From: Cellulomonas sp. NS3
GTDB lineage: Bacteria > Actinomycetota > Actinomycetes > Actinomycetales > Cellulomonadaceae
Length of the DNA: 64,000 nucleotides
Reading direction: 5' to 3'
Assembly (NCBI RefSeq): GCF_024757985.1
Contig: NZ_CP103289.1
Span: forward strand, 4,650,001 to 4,714,000
Shown one piece after another: positions 8,580 through 17,769 of the stretch (its first letter is position 1; every line of letters begins with the position of its first letter). The notes below the pieces were generated by a model. That model saw nothing but the letters and a program-made list of their open reading frames with translations. It had not been told where the DNA came from and did no database searches. A program made the position numbers and the translations under genes.

Positions 8580-9227
8580 TCAGCCCTCGGTCGAGGCGGT
8601 CGCGGCCGCCGGTGCGGCGAGAGTGGACGCGAGCGGGAGCGCCGACGCGGACGACGCCGCGATCGACACCAGGAACAGGTCGGTGAGCTGCTGAGCGAGC
8701 ACGGTCTTGTCCTCCGGACCCTCGGGCTTGTACCAGTGCGACAGGTAGTGCACGTCGGAGAAGAAGTGCGCCACGAGCACCGCGACCGGGATGTCGGTGC
8801 GGTAGAGCCCCTCGGCCTGACCGCGCTCGACGATGCCCGCGAACGTGTCGTGGTACGCCCGGCGTCGCCGCGTGACCTCCTGCTGCCGCGGCGCGGAGAG
8901 CATGTGGGCGCTGCGGAAGAACACGGTGCCCTCGAGCAGGAAGTCGACGGACGTCTCGATCACGTCGACGCACACCGCGCGCAGGGTCTCGGCCGTCGGC
9001 TCGCCGCGCGCCACGATCGTCGTGAGGCGCTCGGTCTGCAGCGACAGGAGCCGCTCGTAGATGCCGAACAGCAGGTCGTCCTTGGACTGGAAGTAGTGGT
9101 ACAGCGCGCCCTTGGTGACGCCCGCGGCCTCGACGACCTGCTGCACGGAGGTGTTGGCGTAACCCTGGGACGCGAAGAGCTCGACCGCCGCCCGGGTCAC
9201 GTCGTCCACGACGCTCGTCTGCTTCAT
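8580..9227 (-). CDS. TetR-family transcriptional regulator
   Basis: A 215-residue repressor-like protein. The N-terminal helix-turn-helix is typical (AVELFASQGYANTSVQQVVE, then GVTKGALYHYFQSKDDL). The ligand-binding part resembles KstR2/FadR-type regulators that sense acyl-CoA thioesters, including RRRRAYHDTFAGIVERGQ. ATG 9227 lies 10 bases after the upstream SDR stop, with GAGGA upstream. I infer that it binds the near-identical palindromes at 10024-10037 and 6220-6233 and so controls its own cluster and the liv operon. The inducer is unknown. Confidence 0.9.
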   Translation of the reverse strand: MKQTSVVDDVTRAAVELFASQGYANTSVQQVVEAAGVTKGALYHYFQSKDDLLFGIYERLLSLQTERLTTIVARGEPTAETLRAVCVDVIETSVDFLLEGTVFFRSAHMLSAPRQQEVTRRRRAYHDTFAGIVERGQAEGLYRTDIPVAVLVAHFFSDVHYLSHWYKPEGPEDKTVLAQQLTDLFLVSIAASSASALPLASTLAAPAAATASTEG

Positions 9228-9237
9228 GCCGACGTCC

Positions 9238-9990
9238 TCACCCCATCGGCGCCACAGAGGCGCCCCCGTCGACCACGAGCGTCTGCCCCGTCACCCAGGC
9301 GGCGTCGTCGGACAGCAGGAAGGCGGCAGGCCCCGCGACGTCCACGGGGTGGCCGAGCCGCCCGAGCGGGTAGCGCGCGCCGACCTCCGCCTCGCGGCCC
9401 TCGTAGAGCGCGGCACCCAGCTTCGTGCGGACGACGGCCGGTGCGACGGCGTTGACGCGGACCCGGGGCGCGAGCTCGACGGCGAGCTGCGCGGTGAGGT
9501 TCATCAGCGCGGCCTTCGAGACCCCGTAGAACGCGATGCCGGGGCTCGACGAGAGCCCGGCGACCGACGCGGTGCTGAGCACCGACGCTCCCCCGGCCGA
9601 CCCCAGCCCGGCGGCGACGGCGTCGCGGGTCCACTCGAGGGCGGCGACGACGTTGACTGCGAGGATCTTGTGGATGGCGGCCGACTCGATCTCCAGCGCC
9701 GGGCCGTAGACCGGGTTGATGCCCGCGTTGTTGACGAGGTGGTCGATCCGGCCGAACCGCTCGACGGTCGCGGCGATCGTCGCGGCGCGGTGCTCGGGGT
9801 CGTCGGCCTTGCCCGCGACGCCGAGCGCCCGGTCGGCGCCGAGCGCGGCGACGGCCTCGTCGAGCGACTCCTGCTTGCGGCCGGTCACGACGACCGACGC
9901 GCCCTCGGCGACGAGCCGCTCGGCGATCGCCAGCCCGATCCCCCGGCTCGCGCCGGTGACCAGGGCGACCCTGCCCTCGAACCGCTGCAT
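9238..9990 (-). CDS. Short-chain dehydrogenase/reductase, first gene of cluster
   Basis: A 250-residue classical SDR with TGASRGIG, LVNNAGINP, the catalytic STAS and YGVSK motifs and the C-terminal VDGG. VVVTGRKQ after the second strand has Arg rather than Asp, which suggests NADPH use, so this enzyme and the SDR at 6728-7459 may use different cofactors. ATG 9990 is preceded by GAAGG. A TetR-type palindrome lies 34-47 bases upstream. It probably leads the four-gene transcript that includes tetR. Confidence 0.9.
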   Translation of the reverse strand: MQRFEGRVALVTGASRGIGLAIAERLVAEGASVVVTGRKQESLDEAVAALGADRALGVAGKADDPEHRAATIAATVERFGRIDHLVNNAGINPVYGPALEIESAAIHKILAVNVVAALEWTRDAVAAGLGSAGGASVLSTASVAGLSSSPGIAFYGVSKAALMNLTAQLAVELAPRVRVNAVAPAVVRTKLGAALYEGREAEVGARYPLGRLGHPVDVAGPAAFLLSDDAAWVTGQTLVVDGGASVAPMG

Positions 9991-10371
9991 CGGTGACCTT
10001 CCGCTCGCCGTCGACTCAGACAGACCGACCAGCCGGTATGTCCGAGCCGAGAGTACACGACGGGCGGTCGCGTGGAAGGGACGCGACACCGGAGGAACCC
10101 CGCGCTCACCTCCACCCGGCGCTGCGTCGCTAGCGGCACGGGCACGACCGGCCCGGAGGCGCCCGCGGGTGGGAGCGGCTGGTACGAGGGATGACCGGAC
10201 GGCCGGCGGCGTGCCACACCCGTCCACCGGGTCCGCACAGGACCCCTCCCGGTTCCCCCCGCCCGCCGACGTAGGGTGACGGCCGGGCGTGTGGTCGACG
10301 GCGCCCCTGGCACGGGGAGGCCGCGTGGGACGGACGAGCGCGCACGCGCGGGGACGCGCCGAGGAGGGTCC
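9991..10371. promoter_or_regulatory. Divergent intergenic region with second TetR-type operator
   Basis: A 380-base gap between the minus-strand SDR cluster and the plus-strand MpaB-like gene. ACCGACCAGCCGGT at 10024-10037, followed by ATGTCCGA, is the partner of the liv operator. Nothing else with coding character is seen. GAGGAGG at 10361-10367 is the ribosome-binding site of the rightward gene. Confidence 0.65.
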
Positions 10372-11250
10372 GTGCCGCCGCTGAGCACCTTCTTCCCCGC
10401 GGCACCCGAGCGCGGGCTGCCCGGCGACCCGGGGCTGTTCGGCCCCGGCTCGGCGGCGTGGCGCATCGGCCGCGAGCGCGTCCTGCTCGCCTCCGGCCCG
10501 GCCGCGCTGCTGCTCCAGGTCGCGCACCCGCTCGTCGCGGCGGGCGTCGCGGCGCACAGCGACTTCGCCGGCGACCCGCTGACCCGGTTGCGCGGCACGC
10601 TCGACGCCGTGCTCACGGTGACGTTCGGCGACAGCACGCAGGTGCGGGACGCCGCGCGCCACGTCGCCCGCCGGCACCGCGTCGTCCAGGGGACCCTGCC
10701 CGTTGCGACCGGTTCGCTGCCCGCGGGCACGCCGTACCGCGCCGCCGACCGCGACCTGGGGCTGTGGGTGTTCGCGACCCTCGTGTGGACGTCCGTCACC
10801 GTCACCGACGGGTTCGCCCGCCCGGTACCCGGCGCCGAGCGGGACGCGTACTACCGGGACATGCGCCGCGTCGCGCACCACTTCGGCGTCCCCGACGCCG
10901 TGCTCCCCGACGACTACGCCGCGCTCGAGCGGTACGTCGACGACCAGGTCGAGCACGTGCTCGCCGTCGGGCCGACCGCCGCCCGGCTCGCCGCGCAGAT
11001 CCTGGCCCCCGACCCGCCGCTCGTCGCCGCCCCGGCACGCCCGCTCCCCGCCCTGCTGGCGGCCGGCGTGCTGCCCCCGGCCGTCCGCGACGCGTACGGG
11101 CTCCCGTGGCGGCAGCGTGAGCGCCTCACGTTCCGCGCCGCCCAGGTCGCGACGCGGCGTGCGCTGCCGCTGCTCCCCGCGCGGCCCCGGTACTGGCCGC
11201 ACTACCTCGTCGCGACCGACCGCGTGCAGCCGGTCGACGACCGCACGTAG
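10372..11250 (+). CDS. Oxygenase MpaB / DUF2236 family protein
   Basis: A 292-residue protein of the DUF2236 family, which includes fungal MpaB and bacterial latex-clearing protein Lcp; members bind a b-type haem or act as oxygenases. Family-like features are the N-terminal GPGSAAWRIGRERVLL, the LLLQVAHPLVAAGVAAHSDF helix and a mid-region His/Arg set (ARHVARRHRVVQG). The start is GTG 10372 with GAGGAGG four bases upstream. Longer in-frame starts back to 10276 read through non-conserved Arg/Gly-rich sequence. No signal peptide is visible. It is divergent from the SDR cluster; the substrate is not predictable. Confidence 0.82.
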   Translation: MPPLSTFFPAAPERGLPGDPGLFGPGSAAWRIGRERVLLASGPAALLLQVAHPLVAAGVAAHSDFAGDPLTRLRGTLDAVLTVTFGDSTQVRDAARHVARRHRVVQGTLPVATGSLPAGTPYRAADRDLGLWVFATLVWTSVTVTDGFARPVPGAERDAYYRDMRRVAHHFGVPDAVLPDDYAALERYVDDQVEHVLAVGPTAARLAAQILAPDPPLVAAPARPLPALLAAGVLPPAVRDAYGLPWRQRERLTFRAAQVATRRALPLLPARPRYWPHYLVATDRVQPVDDRT

Positions 11251-11622
11251 GGCGCGTCCCCGGGCGACGCGGCGCGGTCCCCGGCCGGACGACGGCCCCG
11301 GGCGCTCGCCGGCCGCCGCGTCTCACCGCGCCCTGCCCGCCGCGACGAGCCGCACGCCTCCCGATCGGGCACCGTCCGCCCGCACCAGCCGCACCGGTTG
11401 ACCGCGACCGCGCCCCGGGGTTGTGATCGAGACCAGGCCGCGCCCGGTGCAGAGCCGCACCCGCGCGACCGCTCGTCGTGCCGTCGCCGCGCGCTGCGGG
11501 GAAGCAGCCCCCGCCCGTCCAGCCGCGCCCCCGGCCGACCGACCGGCTCCGCAGGAGCCCACGCGCGGCGGTCCGGCCGCCGCGCACACCACGGTGGACG
11601 GTGCGGCTGAAGGGTGCAGGCG
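11251..11622. other. Intergenic stretch without recognised gene
   Basis: About 370 bases of very GC-rich sequence between the MpaB-like gene and the phosphatase. All frames were read; none resembles a protein. An imperfect hairpin around GGCCG-GACGA-CGGCC near 11286 could end the upstream transcript. The 3' end holds GAAGGG, the phosphatase ribosome-binding site. Confidence 0.4.
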
Positions 11623-12912
11623 ATGGGGACGAGGGGACGGGCGCTCGTGGGCGCCGCAGGGACCGCGGCGGTGCTGGCGGTCGGGCTGACGACGGCGGGG
11701 TCGGTGACGGACCGCGGCTACCCCGGGCACGGCGAGCAGCGTGCGCGGAACGTGATCCTGATGGTCGGCGACGGTCTGAGCATCGCGGCGCGCGACGCGA
11801 CCCGGCTCGCGACCGTCGGGCAGGACGGGCAGCTCGCGATGGACACGCTCCGGTACGCGGGGTGGACGTACACCGACTCGGCGGACCCCGAGGACGCGGT
11901 GACCGACTCCGCGGCGGCCGCGACGGCGTTCGCGACGGGCGTGCGGACGTACAACGGCGCGGTCTCGGTCGACCTCGACGGCAACCCCGTGACGACCCTG
12001 CTCGAGCGCGCGAAGGCCCTGCGCAAGGCGACCGGCCTGGTGACGACGTCGCAGGTCACCGACGCGACGCCCGCGGCGTTCGGGGCCCACGTGCCGAACC
12101 GCTCGGACCAGTCCGAGATCGCCCGGCAGTACGTCGAGGAGACCCGGCCCGACGTGATCCTCGGCGGCGGCGAGGACTGGTGGTACCCCGTGGGCGACGA
12201 GGGCGTGTTCGCGCCCGCGCCCGACGACCCGGCCGAGATCAGCAAGAGCACGATCGGCAACCTCGTCGAGCGCGCCCAGGACACCGGCTACACGTACGTG
12301 AGCTCGGCCGAGGAGCTCGCGGCCACGGACGCCGACCGCATCCTCGGGCTGTTCGCGAACGAGGAGATGTTCCAGCAGCGGCCCGAGGGCGAGGGCGACG
12401 TGTACGACCCGCTCGTGCCGCTGGTGGACATGACCGCCAAGGCGCTCGACGTGCTCGCGCAGGACCGGCACGGCTTCTTCCTCGTCGTCGAGGAGGAGGC
12501 GATCGACGAGTTCGCGCACCAGAACAACGCCGAGCGCACCATCCAGGCCGGGCAGGCGCTCGACGAGACGGTCGCGCTCGCGCAGGAGTTCGCGGCGCAC
12601 CACCGCGGGACGCTCGTGCTCGTCGTCGGCGACCACGAGACCGGCGGGCTCGCGATCGAGAACGTCGACCCGGACGACGAGTCGGGCGACCCGGAGAACC
12701 CGAGCCCCGACGTCACGCAGAGCCTCGAGGACGGCCCGTTCACGATCGCGGGCAGCGACCTGCAGTTCACGGTCGACTGGACGACCGGCGGGCACACCGG
12801 TGCCGCGACGCCGCTCACCGCAGAGGGCCCCGGCGCGGAGCGGCTCGCCCGCGCGCAGCACGCGACCGACGCGCACGACGTGGTCGCGGACCTGATGCAG
12901 AGGCGGTGGTAG
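11623..12912 (+). CDS. Secreted alkaline phosphatase (PhoA family)
   Basis: A 429-residue enzyme that releases phosphate from organic monoesters outside the cell. After a basic/hydrophobic signal segment (residues 1-32) come NVILMVGDG (metal ligand Asp), the nucleophile motif TDSAAAATAFATG, FFLVVEEEAID, GDHETGG and GGHTG, which supply the remaining Zn/Mg ligands. ATG 11623 follows GAAGGG by about nine bases; GTG 11614 is an in-frame alternative. All catalytic motifs look intact. No clear phosphate-regulon box was identified upstream. Confidence 0.92.
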   Translation: MGTRGRALVGAAGTAAVLAVGLTTAGSVTDRGYPGHGEQRARNVILMVGDGLSIAARDATRLATVGQDGQLAMDTLRYAGWTYTDSADPEDAVTDSAAAATAFATGVRTYNGAVSVDLDGNPVTTLLERAKALRKATGLVTTSQVTDATPAAFGAHVPNRSDQSEIARQYVEETRPDVILGGGEDWWYPVGDEGVFAPAPDDPAEISKSTIGNLVERAQDTGYTYVSSAEELAATDADRILGLFANEEMFQQRPEGEGDVYDPLVPLVDMTAKALDVLAQDRHGFFLVVEEEAIDEFAHQNNAERTIQAGQALDETVALAQEFAAHHRGTLVLVVGDHETGGLAIENVDPDDESGDPENPSPDVTQSLEDGPFTIAGSDLQFTVDWTTGGHTGAATPLTAEGPGAERLARAQHATDAHDVVADLMQRRW

Positions 12913-12924
12913 GTCCGCCCTCAG

Positions 12925-13011
12925 CGGCCCGGCCCGGCCCGGTCCGGCCCGGTCCGGTCGGTTCCGGCGCGGCCCAGCGCGAGCGGGGCCGGGCTGGGCC
13001 GGGCCGGGCCG
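12925..13011. repeat. GGCCC/GGGCC low-complexity repeat, possible bidirectional terminator
   Basis: Repeated CGGCCCGG units at 12925-12960 are followed by GGGCCGGGCC units at 12991-13011. The two halves are complementary and can fold into a long hairpin between the convergent phosphatase and beta-propeller genes. No T-tract follows. Confidence 0.5.
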
Positions 13012-13031
13012 CGCCAGGTCACGCCGTGACG

Positions 13032-14588
13032 TCAGCCCAGCACAGCCCGGTTCGAGCCGCCCGATCCCCAGCCGAGCACCACGCGGCCGATGACGACCAC
13101 GTTCTGGACGTCCCCGGGCACCTCGGCCGTCCACGCCAGTCGACCGTCGGAGAGCGTGAACGCCTGCATGACGGGCGGCCCGCTCACGCGCTGGCCGACG
13201 ACCGCGAGCACGCGGCCGTCGGTCACGAGGGTCGCCGTCGAGGACGTCGACAACAGCGACGCGGCCGCCGGGGCCTCGCTCGTCCAGCGCGTCGTCCCGT
13301 CGGCCGGGTCGAGCGCGACGGCCCCGAGGGCGCTCGCGACGTACAGCGTCCCGTCGAGCAGCGCCGCGTCGTCGACCCGCACGTCGGACCGTGACCAGCG
13401 CACGCGCGACGTGCGGGCGTCCCACGCGTCGACGCCGTCGCCCGAGCGGCCCGGGAGCAGCAGCAGGTCCGGGTCGGAACCGTCGTCGACCGAGAGCTGG
13501 AGCGGGAACCCGCCGGGCATCACCGTGCCGGTCCCGTCGTCCGCGAGCACCTCCGGTGCGTCGCCGCGGTACGCGTGGCGCAGGACGTGCCCCCGGACCG
13601 CGGTGAGCGCGCCGGTCCCGTCGCCGTCCGTGTCGGGCAGGTACGTCGCCTCAGGCGTCCCGTCGGGGGCGATCCGGACCCCGCCGTCGCCGGCGTGCAC
13701 CAGCACGGCATCGCCGACCGGCGTGAGGAACGGCGTGCCGTCGCCGCCCACCTCCGTGTCGGACGCCGTGGCGGTCCCGGGCGGGGTGGTGTGCGTCCAC
13801 GCCTGGTCCCCGGACCGGGCGTCGTGCGCGCGGACCTCGATGCTCGCGTCCGCCTCGACGCGGGCCGTCACCACGAGGTCCCCGAGCACGTGGAGCCCGG
13901 TGCCGACCTCCTCGGGCGCGCGGCGCACGACCTCGCCGTCGGACGCGTCGAGCACCACGAGCTCGACGCGGCTCGGCACCGGCGCCGGGTCGTACCCCTC
14001 GACCGCCTCGTCCTCCGGCGGCGGTGGCGCGGGGACGTACCCCGAGCCCACGAGGCACACGAGCAGCCGCTCGTCGGACAGGTGGCACGGCACCCGCGGG
14101 ACGTACGGCGTCCCGGCCGCGACGGGGTCTGCCTCGCCGAGGCGGGAGGACCACGCCTGCTCGCCGGTCCGCGGGTCGAGCGCGACCGCCGACGGCACGC
14201 CGGCCTCGTCGAACCGGGCGCCGACGCCCCGACCGTCGGCGTCCTGCCGCGGGCCCCACAGCACGCGCAGCTGCTCGTCGTCGGGGCGCCACAGCACCCC
14301 GAGGTCCGGGGAGAGCGGCGCCACGACTCCCGGGACGTCCGCGAAGCGCGCGTAGGCCGCCCGCTCGCGCGCGTCGAGCACCGCCTGCGTCCCGGCGAGC
14401 CCGGCCGCCACGACCAGCGCGCCGGCGACGACCGTCCTGGGGCGCAGCCACGAGGGCCGCCCGGCGACGCGGCGGCCCGCGGCACCCGCGCGGCCGACGC
14501 CCTCGCTGCCGGCGTCGGGCGCAGACCCCGGCGGCTCGGTCGTCGCGTCCTCGACCAGCTCGACCTCGACGTGCGGCTCCCGGCTCAC
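13032..14588 (-). CDS. Membrane-anchored PQQ-like beta-propeller protein
   Basis: A 518-residue protein with an acidic cytoplasmic N-terminus, one membrane segment (about residues 51-70, VVAGALVVAAGLAGTQAVL) and a large outside domain. That domain has PQQ-enzyme-like beta-propeller repeats such as VALDPRTGEQAW, VLDASDGEVV and VALDPADGTTRW. These repeats build scaffolds; no quinoprotein active site was recognised, so the role is unknown. GTG 14588 has GGAGGGGGAG ahead of it. It converges with the phosphatase and is not obviously in an operon. Confidence 0.85.
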   Translation of the reverse strand: MSREPHVEVELVEDATTEPPGSAPDAGSEGVGRAGAAGRRVAGRPSWLRPRTVVAGALVVAAGLAGTQAVLDARERAAYARFADVPGVVAPLSPDLGVLWRPDDEQLRVLWGPRQDADGRGVGARFDEAGVPSAVALDPRTGEQAWSSRLGEADPVAAGTPYVPRVPCHLSDERLLVCLVGSGYVPAPPPPEDEAVEGYDPAPVPSRVELVVLDASDGEVVRRAPEEVGTGLHVLGDLVVTARVEADASIEVRAHDARSGDQAWTHTTPPGTATASDTEVGGDGTPFLTPVGDAVLVHAGDGGVRIAPDGTPEATYLPDTDGDGTGALTAVRGHVLRHAYRGDAPEVLADDGTGTVMPGGFPLQLSVDDGSDPDLLLLPGRSGDGVDAWDARTSRVRWSRSDVRVDDAALLDGTLYVASALGAVALDPADGTTRWTSEAPAAASLLSTSSTATLVTDGRVLAVVGQRVSGPPVMQAFTLSDGRLAWTAEVPGDVQNVVVIGRVVLGWGSGGSNRAVLG

Positions 14589-14706
14589 GGCTCCCCCTCC
14601 GGCGCGGCAGCCCGGCGCGTCGGTGCGCCGGCGGTCCCGCCCGCACAGGCTCTCACCTGCGACGGGACGCGCGGGAGGCCTTCCGGGGCCGGACCGCCCG
14701 ACGCGC

Positions 14707-14749
14707 GTCGAGGGGCGGCCGCCGCGACGTGCGACGACCGCCCCTCGAC
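14707..14749 (-). terminator. Hairpin downstream of GH3 beta-glucosidase
   Basis: The arms GTCGAGGGGCGG (14707-14718) and CCGCCCCTCGAC (14738-14749) are perfectly complementary over 12 bp with a 19-base loop. The hairpin begins nine bases after the GH3 stop. There is no T-run, as is usual in high-GC actinobacteria. Confidence 0.7.
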
Positions 14750-14757
14750 GAGAGGGC

Positions 14758-17505
14758 TCACGGCAGGAGCGCGCTGCCCCCGATCCGCAGCGAGCCGGTC
14801 AGCCGGACGTCCGTCGACGACGACCCGACGAAGACCGGGATCGTGCCGCGCGGCGTCTGCCACCGGTCACGGTCGACGTCCCAGTACGACACCGACTCCG
14901 GGCTCAGCGTCACGGTGACCTGGCGCCGCTCCCCCGGCTGCAGGGTCACGGTCTCCCAGCCCGCGAGCACCTTCGGCGCGCTCTCGACCCGGCGGGTCGG
15001 CAGGTTGCCGACGTAGACCTGCACGGTCTCGGTGCCCGCGACGGTCCCGGTGTTGCGGACCGCGACGCGCACCCGCAGCTGCGCGCCGTCGCCGTTCTGG
15101 CCGCCGCCCGCGTTGATGCTCGTGCGCAGGTTGCGGTAGTCGAACGTCGTGTACGAGAGGCCGTGGCCGAACGGGTACTGCGGCTCGATCTCGAACTCCT
15201 CGTAGCCGCGGTAGCCCACGTAGATGCCCTCGGAGAACTGCTGGTCGAGCCCGTCGCCCGGGAACTGCTCGGGCGAGCTCGTCGGCGTGCTCTCCTCGTC
15301 CACCGGAAGGCTGATCGGCAGGCGGCCCGACGGGTTGACGTCGCCGAACAGGATGCCTGCGAGCGCGTTGCCCTGCTCCTGGCCGCCGAACCACGAGTGC
15401 ACGATCGCCGGGACATTCCCCTCCCAGTCGGACGTCTGGATCGCCCCGCCCGTCGACGTGACGACGATCGTGCGCGGGTTGGCCGCGGCGACCTGGCGGA
15501 TCAGCTCGACCTGGCCGTTGGGCAGGTCGAGGTCGGGCTTGTCGCCGCCTTCGCTCGAGTAGTCCCGCACGACGACGACCGCCGCCTGCGAGCTGCGGGC
15601 GAGCGCCGCCGCCTCGAGGGCCTGCGGTGCGACGACACCCTCGGGCGTCGTCCAGCCCAGCTGGAACACCGCACCCGCGTCGGTCCCGCCCGGGCCGTTG
15701 TTGACGAACTCGACCCGCAGGTCGCGTGCGACACCGGCCTCGAGCTCGACCGCAGCGGTCGTGGTCGTCGGCGTGGACTCCCCTGACGGCGTGGCGGTGA
15801 GCACCGGCTCGTCGTCGAGGTAGACCACCGCGCTACCCGTCGTGGTGACGGCGAGCTCGTACGTCCCGGTCGTCGGAGCCGTGAGCTGCCCCGTCCACCG
15901 GATCGATGCCCCCATGGAACGGTCCTGCACCGGGAAGTGCGGGGACTGGGCATTGAAGCCCTCGAACAGGAAGAACCCCGCGTTGATCGCCGCGTAGGGG
16001 TCGGTGCGATCCGCGATCGTGCCGGTGAAGTCGTCCGAGGAGAAGTACTCGGCGCGCAGACCCGCGCCGTCGCCGAGCGCCGAGGTCAGGAAGTCCGACG
16101 GGATCGGGTCCGGGCCGGGAATCAGCGCCGCGGACGTGACCGGGTCCGAGCCGGCGACGTGGCGGACCTGGACGCCCGCACCCACGCGGTCCTGGATGCC
16201 CTCGAGGGGGCTCACCGTGTAGGTCGGCTTCACGAGGGCGCTGCCGCCGCCCGCGACGACCGAGTCCGCGTCGGCGCCGATCACCGCGATGGAGCCGACC
16301 GAGTCCGTCAGCGGCAGCGCGCCGCCGTCGTTCTTCAGGAGCACCATCGCGCGCTCGGCGACGAGCCGGGCGAACCGCCCGTGCTCCGCCTCGGGCAGCG
16401 GCTCGATCACCGGCGGGTGGTCGAACAGCCCCAGCCCGAACATCGGCCGCAGGATGCGCAGCACCGCGTCGTCGATCCGCGACTCGGGGACCTGCCCGGA
16501 GCGCACCGCGTCGAGCAGCGGGCCGCAGAAGTAGCAGGTCCCGGGCCCGACGTCGGGCGTCGTGTTGCCCGGCATCTCCTGGTCGAGGCCCGCGTTCGCC
16601 GCCTGCACGGTGCTGTGCGTCGCGCCGTAGTCGCTCATGACCCAGCCCTGGAAGTCGAGCTGCTCCTTGAGGATCTGGTTCAGCAGCTCGTCGCTCTCGC
16701 ACGCCCACACGCCGTTGACCTTGTTGAACGCGCACATCGCCGAGCCGGGGCGGCCCTGCTCGATGCCGATCGCGAACGGGCGCGTGTAGATCTCCTGGAG
16801 CGCGCGCTCCTCGACGACCGCGTTCCCGCCCGACAGGCGGTTCTCCTCCTGCGTGTAGACGTTGTAGTGCTTGATGTCGGCGACGACCGGGTGCTGCTGG
16901 ATGCCGCGGATCACGCCGGCGGCCATCGTGCCGGACAGCAGCGGGTCCTCCCCGAGGGCCTCGAACGCCCGGCCGGCCTGCGCGACGCGGGCGATGTCGA
17001 CCGCGGGCGAGAGCAGCACGTTGTGCCCGGTGCGGAACGCCTCGTCGCCCTCGACGTCGCCGTACTGCTGCGCGAGCTCCCGGTCCCACGTCGCCGCGAG
17101 CGCGATCGGCGCGGGGAGCTGGGTGGCCTCCTGGTCGTTGACGTCCGGGTTGGCGATCCGCACGCCGGCGGGGCCGTCCGCCATGGTGAGCGCCGGGATG
17201 CCGAGGCGCTCGATCGGGCCGTTGTAGAACCCGTAGTAGTTGTTGAGCTCGCCGTGCATCATGTTGACCTTCTCGTCCAAGGTCATCCGACGCAGCAGGT
17301 CACGGGCGCGCTCGGTGTCCTCCTCGGACTCGTCCCACCACCACGTCGTGGGGAACGACTGAGGCTGCAGCCTCTCGGCGGTCGCGGCCTCGCGATCGAG
17401 GTCGGGGGTGGCCGCGGACGCGGCGCCGGCGGAGACGACGAGGGCCGCCGCGGACAGGGTGACGACGACGCGCAGGCGCGCGGAACTGACTCGTGCAGGT
17501 GGCAT
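14758..17505 (-). CDS. Secreted GH3 beta-glucosidase with PA14 insert
   Basis: A 915-residue exported enzyme releasing terminal glucose (possibly xylose) from beta-linked oligosaccharides. It has a signal peptide (residues 1-32), the GH3 N-terminal barrel with nucleophile Asp in WVMSDYGATH, and the KHY motif (ADIKHYNVYTQE). A GH3 C-terminal sandwich is interrupted by a PA14-like domain (about residues 470-620, LRAEYFSSDDF), as in beta-glucosidases that use PA14 to shape the substrate site. A C-terminal fibronectin-III-like domain follows. ATG 17505 has GAGGGAG seven bases upstream; GTG 17511 is less likely. A shared 16-base element lies about 85 bases upstream. Confidence 0.92.
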   Translation of the reverse strand: MPPARVSSARLRVVVTLSAAALVVSAGAASAATPDLDREAATAERLQPQSFPTTWWWDESEEDTERARDLLRRMTLDEKVNMMHGELNNYYGFYNGPIERLGIPALTMADGPAGVRIANPDVNDQEATQLPAPIALAATWDRELAQQYGDVEGDEAFRTGHNVLLSPAVDIARVAQAGRAFEALGEDPLLSGTMAAGVIRGIQQHPVVADIKHYNVYTQEENRLSGGNAVVEERALQEIYTRPFAIGIEQGRPGSAMCAFNKVNGVWACESDELLNQILKEQLDFQGWVMSDYGATHSTVQAANAGLDQEMPGNTTPDVGPGTCYFCGPLLDAVRSGQVPESRIDDAVLRILRPMFGLGLFDHPPVIEPLPEAEHGRFARLVAERAMVLLKNDGGALPLTDSVGSIAVIGADADSVVAGGGSALVKPTYTVSPLEGIQDRVGAGVQVRHVAGSDPVTSAALIPGPDPIPSDFLTSALGDGAGLRAEYFSSDDFTGTIADRTDPYAAINAGFFLFEGFNAQSPHFPVQDRSMGASIRWTGQLTAPTTGTYELAVTTTGSAVVYLDDEPVLTATPSGESTPTTTTAAVELEAGVARDLRVEFVNNGPGGTDAGAVFQLGWTTPEGVVAPQALEAAALARSSQAAVVVVRDYSSEGGDKPDLDLPNGQVELIRQVAAANPRTIVVTSTGGAIQTSDWEGNVPAIVHSWFGGQEQGNALAGILFGDVNPSGRLPISLPVDEESTPTSSPEQFPGDGLDQQFSEGIYVGYRGYEEFEIEPQYPFGHGLSYTTFDYRNLRTSINAGGGQNGDGAQLRVRVAVRNTGTVAGTETVQVYVGNLPTRRVESAPKVLAGWETVTLQPGERRQVTVTLSPESVSYWDVDRDRWQTPRGTIPVFVGSSSTDVRLTGSLRIGGSALLP

Positions 17506-17588
17506 GGACACACTCCCTCGGGTGCCGCCGCGGGAGCGTCGAGGCTCCGTTGCCCCGTTGCGTGGGACCCCGCGGCCCGGTCCAGTAG

Positions 17589-17606
17589 TTCACCCGTTCG
17601 GGTTAA
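17589..17606 (-). promoter_or_regulatory. Putative operator upstream of GH3 beta-glucosidase
   Basis: The 12-base palindrome ACCCGTTCGGGT is at 17592-17603. In the gene's sense the flanking 16-mer TAACCCGAACGGGTGA differs by one base from the element at 42629-42644 between the GH10 genes. A polysaccharide-responsive regulator is inferred; the protein is not identified. Confidence 0.5.
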
Positions 17607-17769
17607 CGTCAAGGGACAACTCGGACACGTGACCGACTCCCGAGCACGGTCTCCGGGACGGCCGGCGCACCTCCACGGCGGTCACCGGGCCGCGGACGCG
17701 ACGAGCGCCACCTCGTCCCCGTACGCGCGGGGCACGAGCCGGGTCGACGCCCGTGGCCCGAGGACGGGG

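Noticed and set aside
11251-11622. Several short open frames between the MpaB-like and phosphatase genes
   Set aside because: All are Arg/Pro-rich translations of GC-rich intergenic DNA, with no codon-position bias matching a gene and no ribosome-binding site.
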